A stretch of DNA of 7,807 nucleotides from contig JAEZXC010000078.1 in assembly GCA_023442845.1 (NCBI GenBank), positions 1 to 7,807 on the forward strand, written 5' to 3'. The notes beneath the pieces are model-generated. The model ran no database searches, had not been told where the DNA came from, and saw nothing but the letters and a program-made list of their open reading frames with translations. The stretch is from Actinomycetes bacterium (GTDB taxonomy: Bacteria; Actinomycetota; Actinomycetes; Actinomycetales; Demequinaceae). This document shows positions 1 to 7,592 of the stretch, piece after piece. Position numbers and translations under genes: made by a program. Within the stretch, counting starts at the first letter, position 1. Every line of letters begins with the position of its first letter.

Positions 1-98
1 CCACCAACCTCATCGCCGGTCCGTTTGGCTTCAAGCGTGCCGAGTACTTCGAGACAGAAGAGCCCGAAGCGCGCCAGACCCCAGAGGTGCGCTTCTAG
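1..98 (+). CDS. C-terminal end of an unidentified protein (partial)
   Basis: An open frame runs from position 3 to a TAG stop at 96-98 and gives the last 31 residues of a protein that begins outside the window. The tail starts TNLIAGPFGFKRAEYFE and continues with a charged, proline-containing end (ETEEPEARQTPEVRF). The first residues could be the end of a hydrophobic segment followed by a cytoplasmic tail, but this is too short to decide. I do not recognise the family. Codon use is in keeping with the neighbouring genes. It converges on the DedA gene, and the two stop codons share the palindrome CTAG at 95-98. No intrinsic terminator can fit between the genes. That this is a real gene end is likely from the frame and codon use, but not certain. 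Confidence 0.5.
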   Translation, partial: TNLIAGPFGFKRAEYFETEEPEARQTPEVRF

Positions 99-808
99 CG
101 TTCGCTTGAGGGTGCGGCCTCCGGGTCGACCTCATGCATCGCGGCGCGAGCCGAGCGCTTCGCCAGCCAGTGCTTGCCGGTTTCAAACACCATTGGTAGC
201 ACCGACACAAAGACGATCAGCATGAGCGCGATCTCGATGTTGTTCTTCACGATGTCGAAGCGGCCAAGCCAGTAACCGAGCATCGTGACGCCTACGCCCC
301 ACACGAGCGCGCCGATAACGTTGAAGCGCACAAAGCGCGAATAGGGCATCTTGCCGACGCCAGCCGCTACCGGGATGTAGGTGCGGACGAAGGGCACAAA
401 CTGAGCGAGCACGATTGCGCGGCCGCCGTAGCGCTCAAAGAACGCATGGGTGCGGTCCACGTATGCCTGTTTGAAGATCCGCGAGTCGGGACGATGGAAG
501 ATCTTGGGCCCGCTCAGCCTGCCGATCCAGTACCCCGACTGCGGTCCCACAAACGCTGCGAGGCCGATCAGTCCAGCTACCGCCCAGATGGGAAGGTTGA
601 TCTGGCCGGTACCAGTGAAGAGGCCCGCTGTGAAGAGCAGCGAATCGCCCGGCAGAAAGGGGAACAGCAAGCCCGTCTCGATGATGATGATGGCGCAGAT
701 GCCGGCGAGGGCCCATGTGCCGTAGCGGTCGATGAATGAATTGATGAGATGGTCGGGATCCATCCAATCCGGACCGAGCATGGGCAAAGACGCAGCGGAG
801 ACGATCAC
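95..808 (-). CDS. DedA-family (SNARE-associated/VTT domain) membrane protein
   Basis: The 237-residue integral membrane protein belongs to the DedA/VTT family. These proteins are linked to lipid-carrier flipping, membrane potential and envelope stability, but the substrate of this one cannot be read from sequence. Visible features are a hydrophobic helix at about 32-50 with the family pattern IETGLLFPFLPGDSLLF (E44 and D55, the acidic pair needed in E. coli DedA proteins), a glycine-rich segment 72-97 ending SGYWIGRLSG, and the core 127-182 with R130, VPFVRTYIPVAAG (R142, P146) and GYWLG. A last helix lies at about 191-207, followed by a basic/polar tail. The start used is a GTG at 806-808, six bases after a TAGGCT box read on the minus strand. 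In-frame ATGs at codons 10 and 16 are alternatives, and none has a good ribosome site. It is transcribed away from purT. The family call is firm; the physiological role is not. Confidence 0.93.
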   Translation of the reverse strand: MIVSAASLPMLGPDWMDPDHLINSFIDRYGTWALAGICAIIIIETGLLFPFLPGDSLLFTAGLFTGTGQINLPIWAVAGLIGLAAFVGPQSGYWIGRLSGPKIFHRPDSRIFKQAYVDRTHAFFERYGGRAIVLAQFVPFVRTYIPVAAGVGKMPYSRFVRFNVIGALVWGVGVTMLGYWLGRFDIVKNNIEIALMLIVFVSVLPMVFETGKHWLAKRSARAAMHEVDPEAAPSSER

Positions 809-820
809 GGAGCCAGCCTA
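809..820 (-). promoter_or_regulatory. Candidate leaderless promoter of the DedA gene
   Basis: Read on the minus strand, TAGGCT (820 to 815) fits the actinobacterial -10 pattern TAnnnT and is followed by GGCTCC and then the GTG start at 808. Six bases from the -10 box to the start codon would put the transcript start on or next to the GTG, so the mRNA would have no leader. This fits the absence of a Shine-Dalgarno sequence. No convincing -35 box is seen about 17 bases upstream. This is a motif reading only. Confidence 0.42.
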
Positions 821-858
821 CGGTGCGGCGCCCCTCGCTTGTATGCGCGGGGACTGGT

Positions 859-869
859 TACATGGGGGG
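859..869 (+). promoter_or_regulatory. Start region of purT: weak -10-like box and G-run
   Basis: The bases TACATG (859-864) lie where a -10 box for a leaderless purT transcript would sit, six bases before the ATG at 871. The last base departs from TAnnnT, so the match is poor. The run GGGGGG at 864-869 could instead act as a weak ribosome site for the second ATG at 874, four bases away. The whole divergent spacer is only about 65 bp, so the promoters of purT and dedA must lie very close together or partly inside each other's genes. Confidence 0.25.
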
Positions 870-873
870 CATG

Positions 874-2055
874 ATGCTCACGTCCTTTGGCACACCGCTG
901 ACCGATGGGGCGACACGGGTACTCCTGCTCGGCGCCGGCGAGCTCGGAAAAGAACTCGCCATCGCCTTTCAGCGCCTCGGTGTGGAAGTGGTGGCCTGCG
1001 ACCGCTACGCCAACGCCCCCGCGATGCAGGTGGCGCATCGTTCCTACGTCATTGACCTTCTCAGCGCGGAAGCGCTGCGGGCCATCGTCGAAACCGAGCA
1101 GCCGTCGCTCATCGTGCCCGAACTCGATGCAATCAACACGGATGAACTCGCGCAATTCGAGAGCCGCGGCTTCAAGGTGGCGCCGAGCGCGTCGGCGGCG
1201 CGCGTGACGATTGACCGCGAACGCACCCGCTGGCTGGTCGCCGAGGAACTCGGCATCCCCACGTCGCCGTATCGGATCGCTGAATCCGCCGCGGAGCTGA
1301 AGACAGCCGTCGAAGAACTCGGGTTGCCCGCCGTCGTCAAGCCCCTTATGTCGTCATCGAGCAAGGGGCAGTCGGTCGTTCGCGACGTGAATGAGTGTGA
1401 GGTGGCGTGGCGCCACGCGTCCGAGGATGGGCGGGCGACCTCCCCGCGGGTCATTGTTGAGTCGGTGGTCGATTTCGATTATGAGATCACGCTCCTCACC
1501 GTGCGCCACATTGCAGGCACCACGTTTATGGATGCCATCGGACATGTTCAAGGTGATGGCGGATTCCGCGAGGCGTGGCAACCTCAGCCGATGTCGCAGA
1601 CGGCGGCATTGGAGGCGCGCCGAATTGCTGGCGCTGTCACGGAGGCGCTCGGCGGCTGGGGCGTCTTTGGCGTCGAGCTCTTTGTGCGCGGAGATGAGGT
1701 GATCTTCTCGGAGGTCTCACCCCGTCCCCACGACACGGGCCTGGTGACCTTGATTTCCAATCCGACCAACGAGTTCGGCATTCATGTGCGAGCGCTCCTC
1801 GGTTTGCCAGTTCACCACGTGATCGCCGAGCCCGCGGCAGCGTGTGCGCTTGTCGCGGAGGGGCAGGGAGTGCCGAGCTTCCATGGTGTCGCCGACGCCC
1901 TGAGCCGCCCCGATACCGACGTGCGCCTCTTTGGCAAGCCCCGTGTGGACGGCCGCCGCCGCGTGGGCGTCACTCTCGCTCGTGGAACCACAATCGATGA
2001 TGCGCGGGCGCGGGCTGTCGAGGCGGCCGAGAGCATCACGATCACTCTTGAATGA
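874..2055 (+). CDS. purT: Formate-dependent phosphoribosylglycinamide formyltransferase PurT
   Basis: PurT converts GAR to formyl-GAR using formate and ATP, replacing the folate-dependent PurN step of purine synthesis. With the ATG at 874 the protein has 393 residues, against 392 for E. coli. Domains follow the family order. The N-terminal fold has RVLLLGAGELGKELAI (15-30) and the GAR-binding stretch DRYANAPAMQVAHRS (43-57). The ATP-grasp domain has R119 and K156. The magnesium ligands are E268 and E280 in FGVELF and FSEVSPRPHDTG, and the phosphate-binding part is RLFGKPRVDGRRR (K355, R362, R363). The ATP loop reads MSSSSKGQ (159-166), whereas E. coli has SSSGKGQ, so one glycine is a serine here. 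The start at 874 is chosen because MLTSFGTPL aligns with the E. coli start; ATG 871 and ATG 823 also lie in frame, the latter giving an unsupported extension. The TrmH gene follows after 7 bases, so the two probably share a transcript. Confidence 0.97.
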   Translation: MLTSFGTPLTDGATRVLLLGAGELGKELAIAFQRLGVEVVACDRYANAPAMQVAHRSYVIDLLSAEALRAIVETEQPSLIVPELDAINTDELAQFESRGFKVAPSASAARVTIDRERTRWLVAEELGIPTSPYRIAESAAELKTAVEELGLPAVVKPLMSSSSKGQSVVRDVNECEVAWRHASEDGRATSPRVIVESVVDFDYEITLLTVRHIAGTTFMDAIGHVQGDGGFREAWQPQPMSQTAALEARRIAGAVTEALGGWGVFGVELFVRGDEVIFSEVSPRPHDTGLVTLISNPTNEFGIHVRALLGLPVHHVIAEPAAACALVAEGQGVPSFHGVADALSRPDTDVRLFGKPRVDGRRRVGVTLARGTTIDDARARAVEAAESITITLE

Positions 2056-2062
2056 GCACACG

Positions 2063-2731
2063 GTGACCGAGTACGAAGACGACGAGCTACAACCGTCACC
2101 GCAAGACGAGGTCGGCGTGGGCCCGTGGAGCGGTGAGTGGCCAACGGACCCCCGTTTCGACCGGCGCCTCCTCGCCGATGGCGACCGCCGAAATGTGGTC
2201 GATCGATATCGGTACTGGGCGCACGACGCGATCGTGGCGGACCTCGACGAGCGTCGCCACAGCTTTCACGTCGCAATTGAGAATTGGCAGCACGACTTCA
2301 ACATCGGCTCTGTGGTGCGCACCGCCAATGCCTTCATGGCTCGCGAGGTGCACATTGTGGGAAACCGCCGTTGGAATCGGCGCGGGGCCATGGTGACCGA
2401 TCGATACCAGCACATTCGCCATCACGCCACGGTGGAGGAGTTTGTGGCGTGGGCCCGCGAAGCGGGGCTTGCGGTGCTCGCGATCGACAACTTGCCGGGT
2501 TCTGTGCCGATCGAGACTTACCCCGTCGAAAAGGAGTGCGTTCTTGTGTTCGGCCAGGAAAGCGTCGGCCTGTCCGACGCGGTCCGAGACGCGGCCGACG
2601 CCACGCTCGCCATCGCGCAGTACGGCTCCACCCGCTCGATTAATGCGGGGGCGGCGGCGGCAATTGCGATGCACCGGTGGATCACCCTGCACGCCGATAT
2701 CGCGGCAGGGCATGGCGAAAGCGGGAACTGA
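2063..2731 (+). CDS. TrmH-family (SPOUT) tRNA/rRNA methyltransferase
   Basis: This is a predicted AdoMet-dependent RNA 2'-O-methyltransferase of the SpoU/TrmH class. The three family motifs are present: NIGSVVRTANAF (80-91, with the conserved Arg at 86), VLVFGQESVGLSD (160-172) and IAQYGSTRSINAGAAAAIAM (184-203). The last two form the trefoil knot that binds AdoMet. The N-terminal 60 residues, with GVGPW and LADGDRRNVVDRYRYW, match a subgroup I know from actinobacteria near fba. The target nucleotide is not known from sequence. The frame is open far upstream inside purT. I chose GTG 2063 (MTEYEDD..., 222 residues) because it follows the purT stop by 7 bases with a weak GAATGAG ribosome site; TTG 2048 is the alternative. 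It probably follows purT in an operon. Its link to purine genes is positional and need not be functional. Confidence 0.9.
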   Translation: MTEYEDDELQPSPQDEVGVGPWSGEWPTDPRFDRRLLADGDRRNVVDRYRYWAHDAIVADLDERRHSFHVAIENWQHDFNIGSVVRTANAFMAREVHIVGNRRWNRRGAMVTDRYQHIRHHATVEEFVAWAREAGLAVLAIDNLPGSVPIETYPVEKECVLVFGQESVGLSDAVRDAADATLAIAQYGSTRSINAGAAAAIAMHRWITLHADIAAGHGESGN

Positions 2732-2765
2732 GGACCAAAGACCAGCGCAGACCGGGTCGCAAATC

Positions 2766-2774
2766 TGACAGAAT
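2766..2774 (+). promoter_or_regulatory. Candidate extended -10 promoter of fba
   Basis: In the 83-bp gap between the TrmH gene and fba, TGA-CAGAAT (2766-2774) matches an extended -10 element: a TG one base before a hexamer with four of six consensus bases, including the A at position 2 and the final T. No good -35 box is visible. It would give a leader of roughly 34 bases that contains the fba ribosome site. A separate promoter would fit the strong codon bias and the terminator that make fba look like a single-gene unit. Confidence 0.38.
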
Positions 2775-2802
2775 GGTGTGCGGTTCGTTCCCTCTCACGT
2801 TC

Positions 2803-2807
2803 AGGAG
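2803..2807 (+). promoter_or_regulatory. Ribosome binding site that fixes the fba start
   Basis: AGGAG at 2803-2807 stands 7 bases before ATG 2815. It is one of the two best Shine-Dalgarno sequences in the window. It decides between this start and an in-frame ATG at 2677, which would add 46 arginine-rich, non-conserved residues overlapping the TrmH gene. Confidence 0.85.
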
Positions 2808-2814
2808 TAACGCA

Positions 2815-3834
<1,020 letters not shown>

Positions 3835-3846
3835 CAACAGTGATGC

Positions 3847-3886
3847 GGAACGCCCCCGGTCGCTAGATTGCACCGGGGGCGTTTCC
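3847..3886 (+). terminator. Intrinsic terminator after fba
   Basis: Twelve bases after the fba stop, the arms AACGCCCCCGGT (3849-3860) and ACCGGGGGCGTT (3872-3883) form a perfect 12-bp stem with an 11-base loop. A G-U and a G-C pair extend it at the base (3847-3848 with 3884-3885). The U-tract is only three bases long, as is common in high-GC actinobacteria. The stem is nearly symmetrical, but no gene converges on it, so it most likely ends the fba transcript and limits read-through into purA. Confidence 0.88.
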
Positions 3887-3941
3887 ACGTTCCACCCACT
3901 ACCACCAAGCCCCGGCGTCGACCGGGTGAGGGGAGGGCGCC

Positions 3942-5234
3942 ATGCCAGGCGTCGTGATCGTCGGAGCCCAATGGGGCGACGAAGGTAAAGGCAAGGCCAC
4001 CGATGTGCTCGGTAGCCGTGTCGACTATGTCGTGAAGTTCAATGGCGGCAACAACGCTGGTCACACCGTGGTGATCGGCGACCAGAAGTTCGCCCTGCAC
4101 CTCCTGCCCTCGGGCATCCTGACGCCAGACGTCACGCCGGTCATCGGCAACGGCGTTGTTGTCGACATCAACGTCTTGATGTCGGAGCTTGATGGCCTTA
4201 TCGAGCGTGGGGTCGACCCATCGAAGCTGCTGATCTCGAACGCCGCTCACGTCATTGCGCCCTACGCGCGCACTCTCGACCAAGTGACGGAGCGCTTCCT
4301 CGGCAAGCGCAAGATTGGCACGACGGGGCGCGGCATCGGGCCCGCGTACGCGGACAAGATCAACCGTGTTGGCATTCGCATGGGGGACTTGTTCGACGAG
4401 GCGGTGCTGCGGGACAAGATCGAAGGCGCCCTTGCCGCAAAGAATCACTTGCTCGTCAAGGTCTACAACCGCCGCGCGATCACGGTGGATGAAGTGGCCG
4501 AGGAACTCCTCACTTACCGTGACCGCTTGGCCCCGATGGTGACCGACACGTCGCTCGTCCTCAACCAGGCTCTCGACGCGGGCAAGACCGTGCTCTTTGA
4601 AGGTGGCCAGGCGACGATGCTCGACGTCGACCACGGCACGTACCCCTTCGTCACGTCGTCCAACGCGACCGCAGGCGGGGCGTGCACTGGTTCCGGCGTC
4701 GGACCCACGAAGATCGACTCGGTCATTGGCATCGTGAAGGCGTACACGACGCGTGTGGGTGAAGGCCCGTTCCCAACGGAGCTTGAGGACGAGTGGGGTG
4801 AGCGACTTCGCGATGTGGGCCATGAGTTCGGCACCACCACGGGTCGCCCGCGCCGCTGTGGTTGGTACGACGCTGTGATCGCGCGGTATTCGGCGCGCAT
4901 CAATGGCCTCACCGACCTCGTGCTGACAAAGCTCGATGTGCTGACCGGCATTAAAGAGATTCCGGTGTGCGTGGCCTACGACGTGGGCGGCAAGCGCGTC
5001 GACGAGTTGCCGCAGGATCAGGCTGACTTCGCCGCGGCGGTGCCAATCTACGAGACCTTCCCTGGCTGGGATGAGGACATCTCGGCGGCACGCGAGTTCA
5101 GCGATCTGCCCCAAAACGCCCAGGATTACGTGATCGCGCTCGAGAAAATTTCCGGGTGCCGCATCTCGTCCATCGGTGTTGGACCGGCGCGTGACGAGAT
5201 CATCGTTCGCCACGATCTCCTGCACGCTCGGTAG
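3942..5234 (+). CDS. purA: Adenylosuccinate synthetase PurA
   Basis: PurA joins IMP and aspartate using GTP to form adenylosuccinate, the first committed step to AMP. The 430-residue product is of normal length. The N-terminal signature QWGDEGKGK (10-18) carries the catalytic D13, and GGNNAGHT (35-42) carries H41, both at the same numbers as in E. coli. The second signature GIGPAYADKINR lies at 131-142, the IMP and aspartate loop TTTGRPRRCGW at 298-308, and the GTP-binding LTKLDVLTG at 328-336. ATG 3942 begins at the conserved N-terminus, and GGGAGGG (3931-3937) provides a ribosome site. The gap after the fba terminator is only about 55 bases and no clear promoter is seen in it, so purA may depend partly on read-through or on a promoter I cannot recognise. 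The 95 bases after its stop lead to purD. Confidence 0.98.
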   Translation: MPGVVIVGAQWGDEGKGKATDVLGSRVDYVVKFNGGNNAGHTVVIGDQKFALHLLPSGILTPDVTPVIGNGVVVDINVLMSELDGLIERGVDPSKLLISNAAHVIAPYARTLDQVTERFLGKRKIGTTGRGIGPAYADKINRVGIRMGDLFDEAVLRDKIEGALAAKNHLLVKVYNRRAITVDEVAEELLTYRDRLAPMVTDTSLVLNQALDAGKTVLFEGGQATMLDVDHGTYPFVTSSNATAGGACTGSGVGPTKIDSVIGIVKAYTTRVGEGPFPTELEDEWGERLRDVGHEFGTTTGRPRRCGWYDAVIARYSARINGLTDLVLTKLDVLTGIKEIPVCVAYDVGGKRVDELPQDQADFAAAVPIYETFPGWDEDISAAREFSDLPQNAQDYVIALEKISGCRISSIGVGPARDEIIVRHDLLHAR

Positions 5235-5292
5235 TCGACGCATGGTGATGAGTTCCCGCGTGTCCCGCTCGGCTATCCGCGAACGGGCATGG

Positions 5293-5322
5293 GGGACAGC
5301 CGTCACCTCCACTGGTTAGGCT
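5293..5322 (+). promoter_or_regulatory. Likely leaderless promoter of purD-purC
   Basis: TAGGCT at 5317-5322 is a good actinobacterial -10 box and is followed by seven bases and then the purD GTG at 5330, so the transcript probably starts at or beside the start codon. GGGACA at 5293-5298 matches four of six -35 bases with an 18-bp spacer. No Shine-Dalgarno sequence precedes the GTG, which agrees with a leaderless message. The -35 candidate is also the right half of a TGTCCC/GGGACA inverted repeat (left half 5261-5266). Confidence 0.55.
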
Positions 5323-5329
5323 GGACGCT

Positions 5330-6625
5330 GTGAAGATCCTCCTCGTCGGTTCCGGCGCGCGCGAACACGCACTTGCCCGGGCCCTCTGCCACGACCCCGC
5401 CGTTGGCACCCTCCACGCCCTGCCTGGTAACCCGGGCATCGGCTCCGTTGTCAGCGTGAAAGCGATGCCGACGGTGCTGCACCAGGGCAATCCGCTCGAC
5501 CCCCGTGCCGTCACGGACCTCGCGACGGAGTTGGGTGCGAACCTCGTGGTGATTGGCCCGGAGGCGCCGCTCGTGGCGGGTGTCGCCGACGCATTGCGGG
5601 CAGCTGGCATCCCCACTTTCGGGCCCGACGCTGCGGCGGCAAAGCTCGAAGGATCGAAGGCTTTTGCCAAGGACATCATGGCCGCCGCGGGCGTTCCGAC
5701 CGCCGAGCCACGCGTGTGCGCGACTCCGTCTGAACTTGAAGCAGCTCTCGACGGCTTTGGTGCGCCCTATGTTGTGAAGGACGATGGCCTTGCCGCTGGC
5801 AAGGGGGTCGTCGTGACCGATGACCGCAAGGAGGCGGTGGCTCACGGACTCGGCGTCATTGAGGCCGGCGGCGTCGTCGTGGTCGAGGAGTACCTCGATG
5901 GCCCGGAGGTGAGCCTCTTCTGTCTCTCGGATGGCCGCACTGTTGTACCGCTGCAGCCAGCGCAGGACTTCAAGCGCGCACACGATGGCGATCAAGGGCC
6001 AAACACCGGCGGCATGGGTGCGTACACCCCGCTTCCGTGGGCGCCGGATGACCTTGTTGACACCGTCGTAGCCACTGTCGCGCAGCCAACGATCGATGAG
6101 ATGGCGCGCCGCGGCACGCCCTTTGTTGGCGTGCTTTACTGCGGCCTAGCGCTCACGTCCAAGGGTTTGCGCGTGGTCGAGTTCAACGCCCGCTTTGGCG
6201 ACCCTGAGACGCAGGCCGTGCTTGCGCAGTTGCGTACCCCGCTCGCAGGCGTCCTCTTGGCGGCGGCGGAGGGCCGACTCGATGAAATCGAGCCTCTCGA
6301 ATGGGAAGAAGGCGGTGCTGTCGCCGTGGTGATCGCGGCAAAGGGCTACCCTGCCACCCCGCGATCGGGTGACCCGATCGGTGGCCTCGCCGAGGTCGAG
6401 GATGAACCGGATGTTCACGTCTTGCACGCGGGTACTGCGTTTACTGATGAAGGCACGCTTGTGTCAGCTGGCGGTCGCGTGCTGTCCGTGGTGGGTCAGG
6501 GCGCCACGCTCGCCGCTGCACGTGAGCGCGCGTACAAAGGCGTCGATTACATCACGCTGGAAGGCTCGCACCACCGCTCGGACATTGCGCTCGCGGTAGC
6601 GAGCGCCAGCACCGAGGCGCGCTGA
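5330..6625 (+). CDS. purD: Phosphoribosylamine--glycine ligase PurD (GAR synthetase)
   Basis: PurD couples phosphoribosylamine with glycine using ATP to make GAR, the substrate of the PurT encoded upstream. The protein has 431 residues, normal for a stand-alone PurD and not fused to PurM or PurN. The N-terminal domain begins KILLVGSGAREHALARAL (2-19) and includes NPGIGS (34-39) and VIGPEAPLVAG (74-84). The ATP-grasp part includes GSKAFAKDIM (108-117), YVVKDDGLAAGKGVVV (147-162) and EEYLDGPEVS (186-195). The substrate and metal segment covers PAQDFKRAHDGDQGPNTGG (210-228) and the family signature RFGDPETQ (288-295). The C-terminal domain runs to about 425. The GTG start is fixed by the conserved N-terminus. 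purC begins 2 bases after the stop, so the two are co-transcribed and probably translationally coupled. Confidence 0.98.
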   Translation: MKILLVGSGAREHALARALCHDPAVGTLHALPGNPGIGSVVSVKAMPTVLHQGNPLDPRAVTDLATELGANLVVIGPEAPLVAGVADALRAAGIPTFGPDAAAAKLEGSKAFAKDIMAAAGVPTAEPRVCATPSELEAALDGFGAPYVVKDDGLAAGKGVVVTDDRKEAVAHGLGVIEAGGVVVVEEYLDGPEVSLFCLSDGRTVVPLQPAQDFKRAHDGDQGPNTGGMGAYTPLPWAPDDLVDTVVATVAQPTIDEMARRGTPFVGVLYCGLALTSKGLRVVEFNARFGDPETQAVLAQLRTPLAGVLLAAAEGRLDEIEPLEWEEGGAVAVVIAAKGYPATPRSGDPIGGLAEVEDEPDVHVLHAGTAFTDEGTLVSAGGRVLSVVGQGATLAAARERAYKGVDYITLEGSHHRSDIALAVASASTEAR

Positions 6626-6627
6626 AG

Positions 6628-7521
6628 ATGCCCGGTTTTTCGACAACGCCGGCGGTAATCCAGGTGCCGGGATGGCGGCATATCTACAGCGGAAAGGTGC
6701 GGGACCTGTACGTGCCCGAGGCCCCGCATCCGCAAGGCGATGTCGTGCTCGTGGTCGCGTCGGACCGCATCAGTGCATACGACTGGGTGCTGCCATCGGA
6801 GATCCCCGGCAAGGGTGGCGTGTTGACCGCGCTGTCGCTGTGGTGGTTCGACCGTTTGCGAGATGTGGTGCGTGACCACACCGTGGAAGCCGACGTGCCG
6901 GCGGAGGTGCAGGGCCGAGCGATGGTCGTGCGCCGCCTCGAGATGTTCCCCGTCGAGTGTGTCGTGCGTGGTTACCTCACCGGCTCGGGCCTTGCGGAGT
7001 ACCGCGCGAGTGGAACCGTGTGCGGAATCCCGTTGCCCGCGGGACTGTCGGATGGTTCGCGGCTCCCTGAGCCGATCTTTACGCCGGCCACTAAGGCGGA
7101 CGTCGGCGAGCATGACATCAATGTCACTTTTGACGACGTTGTTGCCATCATTGGCGAAGAAGACGCAACGACGTTGCGCCGCGTCGCGCTTGAGATGTAC
7201 GCGAAGGCGCATGAGATTGCGCTGAGCAAGGGCATCATTCTCGCGGACACTAAGTTTGAGTTCGGTCGCGATGCGGCTGGCGAGATCATGGTGGCCGATG
7301 AGGTGCTCACCCCCGATTCCAGCCGGTACTGGCCCGTCGATACGTGGGAGCCGGGTCATGCGCAACCGAGCTTCGACAAGCAGTTCGTCCGCGACTGGCT
7401 GACATCCGCGGAGTCGGGCTGGGATCGGCACGGCGATGTGCCACCGCCGCCATTGCCTGTCGAGATCGTCGAGCGCACTCGCGCTCGGTACCTCGAGGCA
7501 TATGACCGACTCGTCGGTTAG
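6628..7521 (+). CDS. purC: SAICAR synthetase PurC
   Basis: PurC (phosphoribosylaminoimidazole-succinocarboxamide synthase) ligates aspartate to CAIR with ATP, giving SAICAR. The single-domain protein has 297 residues. It shows the N-terminal ATP site YSGKVRDLY (20-28), SDRISAYDWVLPSEIPGKG (45-63), the first family signature FPVECVVRGYLTGS (107-120), the substrate stretch EPIFTPATKA (148-157) and the second signature LADTKFEFG (205-213). VADEVLTPDSSRYW (222-235) is the conserved acidic magnesium and substrate segment. The ATG lies 2 bases past the purD stop. A GAGG at about 6614-6617 is a distant ribosome site, so coupling to purD translation is likely. The only terminator-like structure downstream is about 100 bases away (7621-7643). 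Confidence 0.98.
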   Translation: MPGFSTTPAVIQVPGWRHIYSGKVRDLYVPEAPHPQGDVVLVVASDRISAYDWVLPSEIPGKGGVLTALSLWWFDRLRDVVRDHTVEADVPAEVQGRAMVVRRLEMFPVECVVRGYLTGSGLAEYRASGTVCGIPLPAGLSDGSRLPEPIFTPATKADVGEHDINVTFDDVVAIIGEEDATTLRRVALEMYAKAHEIALSKGIILADTKFEFGRDAAGEIMVADEVLTPDSSRYWPVDTWEPGHAQPSFDKQFVRDWLTSAESGWDRHGDVPPPPLPVEIVERTRARYLEAYDRLVG

Positions 7522-7554
7522 CGTCGGCTGAGGCCGTAATCGTGCTCCTGTTCG

Positions 7555-7568
7555 CATCTCGTGAGATG
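7555..7568. promoter_or_regulatory. Palindrome 1: CATCTC-GT-GAGATG
   Basis: This perfect 6+6 inverted repeat with a 2-base centre lies 33 bases after the purC stop. It has no T-tract and is too short to be a good terminator, so a protein-binding site is more likely. The regulator family is not recognised. It overlaps the next palindrome by three bases. Confidence 0.4.
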
Positions 7569-7583
7569 TCAACCGGTTCACAT
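7566..7583. promoter_or_regulatory. Palindrome 2: LacI-like operator centred on AACCGGTT
   Basis: ATGTCAACCGGTTCACAT is symmetrical at 16 of 18 positions, the mismatch being the C/C pair at 7570/7579. A central CG inside an even palindrome with AACCGGTT is the usual shape of LacI-family operators. This is resemblance only; no LacI-type regulator is encoded in the window. Confidence 0.42.
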
Positions 7584-7592
7584 GAAATGTGA
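7578..7592. promoter_or_regulatory. Palindrome 3: TCACAT-GAA-ATGTGA
   Basis: This perfect 6+6 inverted repeat has a 3-base centre. Its left half is part of palindrome 2 and its right half supplies the TGTGA of palindrome 4. It lies where the -35 region of the candidate promoter at 7603-7611 would be, so a protein bound here would affect that promoter. The regulator is unknown. Confidence 0.42.

Noticed and set aside
2677..2814. N-terminal extension of fba from ATG 2677
   Set aside because: It overlaps the end of the TrmH gene, codes for a basic non-conserved stretch, and the strong AGGAG site places the start at 2815.
3911..3926. Small hairpin CCCGG-N6-CCGGG just before the purA ribosome site
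   Set aside because: Five GC pairs are expected often in DNA of this composition, and the ribosome site lies outside the stem; there is no sign of a riboswitch or attenuator.
5242..5319. A 25-codon open frame between purA and purD (ATG 5242 to TAG 5317-5319)
   Set aside because: There is no ribosome site, no likely promoter and no recognisable peptide, and its stop lies within the purD -10 box; it is probably chance.
5235..5329. Possible ZTP or purine riboswitch upstream of purD
   Set aside because: I see none of the conserved segments of these aptamers, and the likely transcript start leaves no leader to hold one.
7525..7536. CGGC-TGAG-GCCG hairpin directly after purC as its terminator
   Set aside because: The stem is only four pairs and has no T-run; the structure at 7621-7643 is a much better terminator.
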